Source of the DNA: Ancylomarina longa
GTDB lineage: Bacteria; Bacteroidota; Bacteroidia; Bacteroidales; Marinifilaceae
Direction of reading: 5' to 3'
NCBI RefSeq assembly: GCF_003996985.1
Contig: NZ_RJJX01000001.1
Span: 310,001-374,000, forward strand
Length of the DNA stretch: 64,000 bases
The position numbers and the translations under genes are program-made. The number at the start of each line of letters is the position of its first letter. Within the stretch, counting starts at the first letter, position 1. This document shows positions 53,608-62,111 of this stretch, one piece after another. The notes under the pieces were generated by a model that was not told where the DNA came from, did not search any database, and saw only the letters and a program-made list of their open reading frames with translations.

Positions 53608-56600
53608 ATGAAGCACTCCTCTCTCCTTTTTTTTGGGATTTTTCTATTCACAATTTCCCTTTATGCGCAGACTCCAAAAACTTTTTCTCACGATTCATTG
53701 AAGTTTCAGGAAGAATTGCTCCAATTCATGGATCATCCTACGAAAAAAAAAGAAAGTAAATCCTTTGCTCAACAATTCCCGGAATTTTGGTTTTCTGCTA
53801 GTATTTCTCCAGAAGAACGTCAAAAAATCTATAAAATTTGTGATCTCTTTCTTTCGAAAAAAGCAAGATCCTTTCCCGATTTCTATAATTATTTTAGAAC
53901 GCTGTTTTTATTTCAGAAACAGAACCTTCCTCAGACAGATTTCGAGAACTGGGAAAAAGGATTACTCCAGCAAATGGGAAATAAAAAAAATAAATTAAGC
54001 AGTATCACTGATTTTTTGGTTCAAACACAACACTTGTTTCGAGATAGTATCCTCAATGCATCCTATTCCAATAGATGGTCCATAAAAAATGCTGATTTCT
54101 CCTATCAATTCGAGAATAAACTGAGTATTGTATTCAATAATGCAGACCTATCCTGTATTTCGCAACGCGATACTTCCCGTATTTATAAAACCAGTGGAAC
54201 ATATTATCCATTCGAAAAACTTTGGATTGGGAAAAAAGGAAAAATAACCTGGGAACGTGCGGGAAAAGATCCTGCCACAGAATATGCCACATTCAATTCC
54301 TACCATATTAATATCAAGCAATCAAGTTACAAAATAGATACCGTTCAGTATCTTAATAAAGACTTATTCCCCGGTGTAATTCTTGGGAGTCTATCCGAAA
54401 AAATCAATCCTGTAAGAAATCCTCGAAAAGCCATCTATCCTAAGTTTGAATCTTTTGATAAAGCGATTCAAATAGATAGTTTATTTAAACATGTAAATTA
54501 CAAAGGAGGAATTGCAATAAACGGAGCCAAATTTATTGGAAAAGGGAGTTCTGACTCTCCAGCTGAAATTCATATTTCAAGAAATGACACCCTGTTTCTT
54601 ATAGCCAAATCTCAATATTTTGCGTTTCAGCCAGAAAGAATTGTAGGACAAAACACACAAATAAAAATTCTAATAGATACTTGCCTTATTTATCATCCCG
54701 GTTTGTTATTTAAGTATTTTCCTCAGAGAGAAGAACTCAATCTTATTCGTGATGGAGAAGGAATTTCTGCAAGTCCTTACTTCGACAACTATCACAATAT
54801 CATTATGGATTTTGGAATGTTGATCTGGAAATTAGGCGAAAATATGATGCACTTTGGAAGCATGAAAGGGGCAACCAAACGACAGGCCAGATTCGAATCC
54901 ATGAATTTCTTCAGTATGCGAAGATACATGCGTATTCAGGGCATGGATCAACAAAACCCTTTGGTTTTACTCCGCAAATTCGCAGACTATATGTATGTAG
55001 ATACTTTCACCGCCAGCGAATATGCCAATTACATTAAAAAGCCTATCAACCAAATCCGCCAACAGCTTCTCTCCCTCTCCTTTCAGGGTTTTGTGAGCTA
55101 CAACACAAATACCGATGAGGTGACCTTACAGAAAAGACTTACCGACTATATTCAATCGGGAATGGGAAGACAGGATTACGATGTGATTCGATTCACCACA
55201 CAAACAAAGGACAAAGAATCGGATGCCATTTATTTTATTGGAAGTTCCAACCTTCAGATTAATGGAGTTCGGAGAATCGCAGTAAGTGATTCTCAAAATG
55301 TGGTAATCTATCCCAAATACAGGAAAATATTACTTAAGAAAAACCTGGATTTTCAGTTCGACGGTAAAATTACAGCCGGATTGCTGGATATGTATGGCAA
55401 GGATTTTAGTTTCTCCTATCAAAACTTTAAAATTGACTTGAACCGAATTGATTCTCTTCAAATTAATTTTGTGATCGATTCGCTTAGCAATTACGGCAAA
55501 CGTTACACAACTCAATTAGGTAGTGTATTGGAAAAAATTACCGGTGATCTATTAATTGATGACCCGAATAACAAATCAGGACACCAAAAATTTCCGGAAT
55601 ATCCCATCTTTAATAGCACAGACTCCAGCTATGTCTTTTACGATGATCGAAGTATCCAAAATGGAGTTTATAAGGCCGATAAATTCTATTTTAAAGTAGA
55701 TCCATACACCATTAAAAACATCAACAAGTTTGATAAGGAAGACATAGAGCTAAGTGGAACCTTTGTCTCCGATAGTATATTCCCGATTTTCGACGAAGTA
55801 TTGAAAATACAAAAAGACAATTCTCTCGGCTTTGCCCATCTCACACCGCAAAATGGATTCCCGACTTATCGTAAAGGCGTATTCACCGATACTATTCATT
55901 TGTCTAATCAAGGGTTGCGAGGCAATGGAACCTTAAACTACCTTAGCTCTGTAACGCAATCAAAAGATTTTATTTTCAGACCGAATGATATGCGAACCAA
56001 TGCACAAAGCTTTGTGCTTAAGGAACAGGAAACGCTCATGAATAATCCGGAAGTAAACGGAGAACACATCTATATTGAATGGTTTCCCTACCACGACGAG
56101 ATGTATGTGAAGAGTTCGGCTCTGCCACTTGACATGTACCGTAAACTTGCTACTTTGGCCGGAACACTAAAAATTACTCCGGAAGGAATTACAGGTGAAG
56201 GTAATATGGAGTTGGTAAATGCTGAGTTAAACTCTAAATATTTCACCTACAACAAAAAAAATATACTAGCAGATTCCGCAAACTTTAAATTAAAAAATAC
56301 AGAAGCCGAAGGATATACATTCGAATCCGAATCAGTAAATACCAATATCGATTTTGTTTCCCGTAGTGGTAAATTTGAAAGTACTACACCTAAAAACCTT
56401 AGTATTTTTCCCGCAGACCAATATCTTGCCAGGATCCAAAATTTTAAATGGTATATGGATCAGCAAAGTATTGATTTTGGAAATCGTGATGAAAGTATAC
56501 TCGCACAACTGTGGGAACAAAATCAAATCGAAAGTCTGGATTCCTCTTCTTTGAATCAATTTATCTCTATCGATCCAAAACAAGATTCCCTCGCCTTTGC

Positions 56601-58071
56601 TACTCCAATCGGTCACTTTAATGCTCTGGATCAAACCATACAGGCAAAATTTGTGAAGCGAATGAATATTGCCGATGCAGAAATCTATCCGGATAAAGGG
56701 GATTTAAGCATAGAAAAAGGTGGATCGCTACAAACCTTGAGAAATGCCAAATTGATTGCCGATACCATTCATCATTATCATACAATTACCGATGCAACAC
56801 TAAATGTTCATGGTAAAAACTCCTATTCGGGTTCGGGTAATTACACCTACATAGATAATAGCAAAACGGAGCAGAATATATTATTTGATGTGATTGATGT
56901 GGATTCCTTAGGACAGACCATTGCACTAGGTGATTTACCGGAAGAAAGATCCTTTAGTTTGAGTCCCGATTTCGATTATAAAGGGAAAATAAGACTCGAA
57001 GCCAGAGATTCTGCTTTGTATTTTGATGGTCAGACCAGAATTCACAATAAGTGCGATAAGATTAAAGACAATTGGTTGGATTTTGCTGCGAAAATCAATC
57101 CTATGGATATTCTAATTCCTGTAAAAACCTACGCTACCGACGATGACAGATTAAAACTCTACAATTCGTTTTTCCTAACCAACGATTCCATACATATTTA
57201 TTCCTCCTTCCTGTCGCATAGAATTTTCTATACCGATAATGTACTGCTCGATGCCGAAGGATTCCTTACTTACAACAAGAATTTACAGGCTTATCAAATC
57301 GCTTCGCGTGAGAAATTAAAAGATGAAAATGCTTTTGGGAACATCCTCTCCTTTTACCAAAATAATTGCAATATGAAGGGGGAAGGTGCTATAAGTCTCG
57401 GTGCTGAACTAGGACAAATGAAACAAGTGGCTGCTGGTAATATCGATCACGATTTGTCGAGCGATATTGTAACCCTTGACCTTATTTATGGTTTGGATTT
57501 CTTCTTTTCGGATGCATGTACTAAAATCATGGAAAATGCATTTCAACAAGCCAATCTGCGCCATAGCAAACTGAATAAGCAGGTTTATACCAGAAAACTT
57601 ACTGCATTAATGGGACGTGAGAAAGCAGTGCAAGCAATGAGTGAAATGGATGCAAACGGTATTTTTAAGAACTTGCCAAAAGAATTGCAACACAGCATTT
57701 ATTTTAATAATCTCGACTTTATCTGGGATAAGGAAAGTAAGGCTTATCAATCGATTGGCGAAATTGGAATCGGAAGCATCAACGATATACAAATTAATAA
57801 ATCGGTAAAGGGAAAAGTGGAGTTGGATAAAAAAAGAAGTGGCAACAGAATTACGATCTATCTGGAAATTGATAAATCTACCTGGTTCTTTTTCGAGTAC
57901 TTTCATGGAGTGATGTTCGCACGATCTTCGGATGAGGAATTCAATAATATACTTCATGAAATGAAAGAAGATAAACGAAAATTTAAAGATCCGCTGAAGA
58001 AAAATCCATATTCCTATATTCTTTCGCCACGATCGGCTAAAACTAAATTCTTAAGACGATTTAATTTATAA
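53608..58071 (+). CDS. Giant secreted protein of unknown function, 1487 residues
   Basis: A clear signal peptide (MKHSSLLFFGIFLFTISLYAQ would be cut near residue 20) precedes a mostly strand-rich chain. No catalytic motif, SPOR, TPR, PKD or type IX sorting domain was seen. The N-terminal about 150 residues are helical. The middle and late parts contain recurring beta segments built around FDGKI-type turns (KILLKKNLDFQFDGKITAG; DFDYKGKIRLEARDSALYFD), reminiscent of periplasmic or outer-membrane scaffold proteins such as AsmA/LptD-like chains, but I cannot confirm relationship. The C-terminus is basic (SAKTKFLRRFNL). It stands alone after prmA. Codon use is somewhat less A/T-rich than its neighbours by eye. 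Confidence 0.85.
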   Translation: MKHSSLLFFGIFLFTISLYAQTPKTFSHDSLKFQEELLQFMDHPTKKKESKSFAQQFPEFWFSASISPEERQKIYKICDLFLSKKARSFPDFYNYFRTLFLFQKQNLPQTDFENWEKGLLQQMGNKKNKLSSITDFLVQTQHLFRDSILNASYSNRWSIKNADFSYQFENKLSIVFNNADLSCISQRDTSRIYKTSGTYYPFEKLWIGKKGKITWERAGKDPATEYATFNSYHINIKQSSYKIDTVQYLNKDLFPGVILGSLSEKINPVRNPRKAIYPKFESFDKAIQIDSLFKHVNYKGGIAINGAKFIGKGSSDSPAEIHISRNDTLFLIAKSQYFAFQPERIVGQNTQIKILIDTCLIYHPGLLFKYFPQREELNLIRDGEGISASPYFDNYHNIIMDFGMLIWKLGENMMHFGSMKGATKRQARFESMNFFSMRRYMRIQGMDQQNPLVLLRKFADYMYVDTFTASEYANYIKKPINQIRQQLLSLSFQGFVSYNTNTDEVTLQKRLTDYIQSGMGRQDYDVIRFTTQTKDKESDAIYFIGSSNLQINGVRRIAVSDSQNVVIYPKYRKILLKKNLDFQFDGKITAGLLDMYGKDFSFSYQNFKIDLNRIDSLQINFVIDSLSNYGKRYTTQLGSVLEKITGDLLIDDPNNKSGHQKFPEYPIFNSTDSSYVFYDDRSIQNGVYKADKFYFKVDPYTIKNINKFDKEDIELSGTFVSDSIFPIFDEVLKIQKDNSLGFAHLTPQNGFPTYRKGVFTDTIHLSNQGLRGNGTLNYLSSVTQSKDFIFRPNDMRTNAQSFVLKEQETLMNNPEVNGEHIYIEWFPYHDEMYVKSSALPLDMYRKLATLAGTLKITPEGITGEGNMELVNAELNSKYFTYNKKNILADSANFKLKNTEAEGYTFESESVNTNIDFVSRSGKFESTTPKNLSIFPADQYLARIQNFKWYMDQQSIDFGNRDESILAQLWEQNQIESLDSSSLNQFISIDPKQDSLAFATPIGHFNALDQTIQAKFVKRMNIADAEIYPDKGDLSIEKGGSLQTLRNAKLIADTIHHYHTITDATLNVHGKNSYSGSGNYTYIDNSKTEQNILFDVIDVDSLGQTIALGDLPEERSFSLSPDFDYKGKIRLEARDSALYFDGQTRIHNKCDKIKDNWLDFAAKINPMDILIPVKTYATDDDRLKLYNSFFLTNDSIHIYSSFLSHRIFYTDNVLLDAEGFLTYNKNLQAYQIASREKLKDENAFGNILSFYQNNCNMKGEGAISLGAELGQMKQVAAGNIDHDLSSDIVTLDLIYGLDFFFSDACTKIMENAFQQANLRHSKLNKQVYTRKLTALMGREKAVQAMSEMDANGIFKNLPKELQHSIYFNNLDFIWDKESKAYQSIGEIGIGSINDIQINKSVKGKVELDKKRSGNRITIYLEIDKSTWFFFEYFHGVMFARSSDEEFNNILHEMKEDKRKFKDPLKKNPYSYILSPRSAKTKFLRRFNL

Positions 58072-58605
58072 GAAAATCAAGAAAGTATTGTATGACACCC
58101 ATTAAACACTTAATACTACAACACTAAGCTTAACGATAATTTTTTAATCCAAAATCCAAAACTTTTAGCTTATATCGTGGTTCGAAGTACGGCTAAGTGT
58201 GCCTTTTTTAGCAACAAGTGTGGTTCGAACCACGATATAGCCCAAAACTTTTGAGGGCAAGCGTGTATCGATACTCGATTTAGGTGCTTCAAACCACCAC
58301 CAAGCGTGCTTTTATTAGTGTGAGGCGTACTTCGATCCTCGCTTTATCCTAAAAGATGTGTACAATTTGTATTTACAAGCTGGGGGTATCGTGTTTGGAA
58401 ACACACTTAAGGCATAATTACTTTAATTTCTACTGTTTGTTCCTGCTCTATATACAGGTAATTGGTACGCTACACTCGCAATGGCAGCTTTGATGGAACG
58501 GATATCAACAGAAACAGCCACAAGAAATAACTCCTGTAGCTGTAAATTATCACTAAAAAACCCCATAGAAAAAAGCCTTTCGCTACATTCTGTGAGGTCT
58601 TAAAT
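58072..58605. other. Intergenic region with degenerate palindromic repeats
   Basis: 534 bases, no ORF. It contains the 16-bp inverted repeat at 58171-58239 and two diverged copies of the same motif to about 58350. The remainder (58360-58605) holds a small GTGTTT/AAACAC hairpin and nothing else recognised. Confidence 0.55.
58171..58350. repeat. Palindromic repeat cluster
   Basis: TATATCGTGGTTCGAA (58171-58186) has its exact complement at 58224-58239, enclosing 37 bases. The right arm is itself the centre of a 14-base palindrome (58220-58233). Related but diverged motifs centred on ATCGAT (near 58269) and TTCGAT (near 58331) follow, each with a downstream CTCG-TTTA segment. Confidence 0.65.
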
Positions 58606-58803
58606 TTATTCTATAATTTCTTGTACTCTTCCCACTTGACCATCCTCTAATCGTACTTTAATGCCGTGTGGATGAGAAAAGGAATTGGTCAGCAGATCTT
58701 TCACAATACCTTCGGTTAATTTGCCACTACGCTGATCGGCTTTCAATACTATTTTCACCCTCAATCCAGGCTTGATATTCTCGCGCTTGTTTCCGTCTTT
58801 CAT
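58606..58803 (-). CDS. ywbE: YwbE family protein
   Basis: 65 residues, the full size of the YwbE/DUF2196 family. Signature: REN-x-KPGLRVKIVLKADQR, SGKLTEGIVKDLLT, then SHPHGIKVRLEDGQVGRVQE. A small beta protein of KOW-like appearance, cytoplasmic, function unknown. Monocistronic and divergent from the U32 gene. Confidence 0.92.
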   Translation of the reverse strand: MKDGNKRENIKPGLRVKIVLKADQRSGKLTEGIVKDLLTNSFSHPHGIKVRLEDGQVGRVQEIIE

Positions 58804-58971
58804 CTGATTTCGATTTATGGTTATTACCCCATGTTCAAAGGTAGTGCTTTTGAGAGATTATTGCAGGAATGATGCGACAAATTGAATTTAATAGATAATT
58901 TCGCACTTTCACAAAGCTTATTGTGATAAAAGTATCAATCACTTAATCCTTTTGAAAATCGAAAATTACGA

Positions 58972-61215
58972 ATGAATAAAAAAATAGAATTATTAGCACC
59001 TGGCGGAGATATTGACTCCATAAAAGCGGCAATAGCAGCAGGAGCAAATGCTATTTATTGTGGCTTAAATAAATTTAATGCCAGAAATCGTGCAGCAAAT
59101 ATAACTTTCGAGGATTTAAACGGGATATTAAGATTGGCTCATAAAAATGATTGCGAAGTTTTTTTAACGCTTAATATCATTTTTGTGGAGAGTGAGATTC
59201 CGGATCTCATTCGCTTGCTGAATAAGCTAATTAATACAAGCATAGATGGTGTTATTATACAGGATCTAGGATTATTTTATATCCTTTCCAACTATTTTAA
59301 AAGTCTTAAAATTCACGCCTCTACTCAACTTACCACCCACAACAAAGGTCAGCTTAAATTTCTGAGCAAACTAACTGCCAATCGGGTTAATCTATCCAGA
59401 GAATTAAATATTAAAGAGATAAATCATCTTAGCCACATTGCACACCAAAACAATCTCCTAACCGAAGTATTTGTGCATGGTTCCTACTGCATTTCCTTCT
59501 CCGGTATTTGTTATATGAGCTCTGTTCATGGTGGAAACTCAGGGAATAGGGGCAGATGCAGTCAGCCTTGCCGGGAACAGTATATAAGTACTCCAAGAGG
59601 CATCGATTACCCCCTTAATCTTAAAGATAATTCGGCTTACCTTGATTTACCGGAATTAGCCGACGCAGGAGTTGACTCCTTAAAGATTGAAGGAAGAATA
59701 AAAAAGTATCCATACGTATATACTGTGGTAGATGCCTACAGGAAACAACTCAACAAATTCTATCAGAAAGAGAAGCTAAACAGAGATACCAGTATTCTTT
59801 ACAAGGTGTTTAACCGCGATTTTTCGGATGCCTTTTTACAGGGAAATCTTCATAAAGACATGTTTATTGATAATCCCCGAAACCATTCGGCAATTCATCT
59901 GGCAAAGCAAAAAGGAAGTCTATCAGAAGAGAATTTAGAAGCTGCCAAAAAAGAAGTTTACGAGCAAAGTATGGATATTAGCGCACAGGTTAAAAAGATA
60001 ATAGACCAATACCATGCTGCAAAAGCTCCTGTAGAGATAAATGTTTCGGGGCAAGATGGACTTCCATTAAAAGTATCTGTCACTACTCCGGAAACTACTT
60101 TTGACTTAGTTTCGGATAGTAATTTAGTAAATACCGATAAGCAAAGCCTCGATTATGACGGTTTATTAAAAAGGCTAAAAGCAATTAACGATACCGAATA
60201 TTTCATCAAAAATATGAAGATAGGAGATCTTCAAACCAATCTTTACCTGCCTTTTAAAGAACTCACTGCCATAAAAAATAAAATTGTATTTCGTCTAAAT
60301 GATTCCAGAGAGATCCTTCCTCCAGTTAAAATTCCAGGTCTAAAAAAGCAAGATAGAAAGCAGACTAAAGCTTCCCTGTCGGTATTGATATCCTCGGAAG
60401 AGGATTTGAAATTATGTGGTGAAACCATAGCGGACATCTATTTTCAGATTCCGAATAGTATAAAAGATCAGTCGAAAGAATTGATGGCTCTTTTCACAAG
60501 TAACAAGAATATAATTCCCTGGTTTCCTACAATCCTAATTGGCGATGATTATGATGCAGCAGTAAATTTGCTTCGGGAAATACAGCCTAATTTAATTGTA
60601 AGCAATAATACAGGAATAGCTTACGAGGCCAACCAATTGGGAATTGACTGGATTGCCGGACCTCAGCTTAATATTGTAAACTCCTACAGTCTGCTGTGCC
60701 TGAAAGAAAATTTTAACTGCTCAGGCTCCTTTATTTCTAATGAAATTAATCAGCAGCAGATAAGAAGCATCAAAAAACCAAAGGATTTCAAACTATATTA
60801 CAGCATTTATCATCCTATGGAATTAATGACTAGCAGGCAATGTCTGTTTCATCAGGTTATTGGTTGCGAAAAAGATAGTATTGATGAAAACTGTATCCCA
60901 AATTGTGATAAGTCTGTTTCCCTATCCAATTTGAAAAACACTTCCTTTTTTATTAATAAAACAAAGGGGAATTATCACAAAATTTATAACGAACATCATT
61001 TCTTAAATACAGCTATTGTTACTGATATTCCAGATTTCTTTTCCAGTTTTTTTATCGATTTAAGGGATGTAAAAACCGAAACAAAAATGGAGGTTGATAA
61101 ATTAGAATTAATTAAGCTTTTTGAAAATCATCTTGAGGCTGATTCCCATTCAACACAGCAAATCAAAAAACGGATTCATCCTATCACCAATAATCAATAT
61201 CAAAAGGGTATTTAG
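58972..61215 (+). CDS. U32-family protein, RlhA/YdcP-like
   Basis: 747 residues. The N-terminal U32 domain (LLAPGGDIDSIKAAIAAGAN ... IYCGLNKFNARNRAANIT) contains the conserved cysteine-rich block at about 172-198: YCISFSGICYMSSVHGG, then NRGRCSQPCR, and a later SLKIEGRIKKYPYVYTVVDA. A collagenase-like DUF3656-type middle (about 350-470) and a second cysteine set near 625-645 (RQCLFHQVIGCEKD ... CIPNCDK) follow. Length and layout match E. coli RlhA (YdcP), which hydroxylates 23S rRNA C2501, rather than the shorter UbiU/UbiV or TrhP. The exact substrate is inferred from architecture. Confidence 0.85.
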   Translation: MNKKIELLAPGGDIDSIKAAIAAGANAIYCGLNKFNARNRAANITFEDLNGILRLAHKNDCEVFLTLNIIFVESEIPDLIRLLNKLINTSIDGVIIQDLGLFYILSNYFKSLKIHASTQLTTHNKGQLKFLSKLTANRVNLSRELNIKEINHLSHIAHQNNLLTEVFVHGSYCISFSGICYMSSVHGGNSGNRGRCSQPCREQYISTPRGIDYPLNLKDNSAYLDLPELADAGVDSLKIEGRIKKYPYVYTVVDAYRKQLNKFYQKEKLNRDTSILYKVFNRDFSDAFLQGNLHKDMFIDNPRNHSAIHLAKQKGSLSEENLEAAKKEVYEQSMDISAQVKKIIDQYHAAKAPVEINVSGQDGLPLKVSVTTPETTFDLVSDSNLVNTDKQSLDYDGLLKRLKAINDTEYFIKNMKIGDLQTNLYLPFKELTAIKNKIVFRLNDSREILPPVKIPGLKKQDRKQTKASLSVLISSEEDLKLCGETIADIYFQIPNSIKDQSKELMALFTSNKNIIPWFPTILIGDDYDAAVNLLREIQPNLIVSNNTGIAYEANQLGIDWIAGPQLNIVNSYSLLCLKENFNCSGSFISNEINQQQIRSIKKPKDFKLYYSIYHPMELMTSRQCLFHQVIGCEKDSIDENCIPNCDKSVSLSNLKNTSFFINKTKGNYHKIYNEHHFLNTAIVTDIPDFFSSFFIDLRDVKTETKMEVDKLELIKLFENHLEADSHSTQQIKKRIHPITNNQYQKGI

Positions 61216-61427
61216 TCCTGATATTTTTTTTATCTGGTAAGATAATCCTGTATAAAACATCACATTAATTGGCTTGATCCAATAATTAAATTGAACGAAT
61301 GCTACTATTCATGTGGGAAGACAACACACTCCTAAATAATATATTCGAGCAATCCAAAGTGGAAAAAAAGCAAAGCGAAAAGTCCAATATCACACAAGAG
61401 TTCCGACTTGCAAAACTGTTAGCCTGA

Positions 61428-61760
61428 ACTCCATCGCGGAGAACGCTCCGTACATCGTGTAATATTCAACTCCATCGCGTTTTTTAATCTTTTGATGATT
61501 GAAAAAGGCTATACAGCGCCATTTTTTGAGTTTTACAGGATATATTTTCCAAGTCCGATGAGGAGAAGCACATTTTCATGATGTAATTTACTTACTCCGA
61601 TGAGGAAAAGGCTATTTTCATGATGTAAATTACTTACTCCGATGAAGAGAAGGCCATTTTCATGATGTAAATTACTTACTCCGATGGAGAGAAAGCCATT
61701 TTCATGATGTAAACACACTTTACCGAAGGATTCTAGTGTTTTTTCATGGTGTAAAACTCA
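61428..61760. repeat. Tandem repeat, 42-bp unit, about five regular and two degenerate copies
   Basis: CCGATG (or CCGAAG in the last) starts at 61555, 61597, 61639, 61681 and 61723, exactly 42 bases apart. Consensus features are ACTCCGATGA, an AGAAGGCC stretch, ATTTTCATGATGTAA and ATTACTT. Two earlier diverged units with ACTCCATCGCG start at 61428 and 61469, 41 bases apart. Confidence 0.85.
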
Positions 61761-62036
61761 ACTTCCTTCTATTCTCTGACATATTATCCATTAGAATTGA
61801 TCTATTTTTATAATTGTCGAATTTTTTCATCCTATGAAATTCAATTCCTGAGAAGTAAAGGATGTGAACTTACTATAATTTAAAGGAACTGCACCGTTCT
61901 GTCCTGTCCAATATCTTCAAAACTGAATAATTAAAGAAGGTGCAATTGGAGTAAGATGGTGAACTTACTATATTGAGGCTGTATTCTTCTCCCCTTTTCA
62001 GAAGAAGGATAGGGGAAGTGTATTTAAGCCAAACCC

Positions 62037-62044
62037 TATATTTG
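62037..62044 (+). promoter_or_regulatory. Probable -7 box for ppk1
   Basis: TATATTTG, exact TAnnTTTG match, 67 bases before the ATG. Confidence 0.45.
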
Positions 62045-62111
62045 TAAATACAGGAATCAAAAAATTGACTAATTTTAGAGAAGAATTATACTATCTATCA
62101 GAAACATTTAT

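Larger units (their letters stand above)
61216..62111. other. Long intergenic region with 42-bp repeats before ppk1
   Basis: 896 bases without a convincing gene. It contains a 42-bp tandem array (61428-61760), a 14-bp direct repeat (61864-61877 and 61959-61972) and the ppk1 -7 box. A 61-codon minus-strand frame across the array only mirrors the repeat. Confidence 0.6.

Noticed and set aside
56332-56634. 100-codon minus-strand ORF within the giant secreted protein gene
   Set aside because: Antisense shadow of the 1487-residue frame, no promoter and no similarity recognised.
61533-61718. 61-codon minus-strand ORF with a 14-residue repeat
   Set aside because: It is the translation of the 42-bp DNA repeat in one frame; no start context or promoter, and neighbouring units break the frame.
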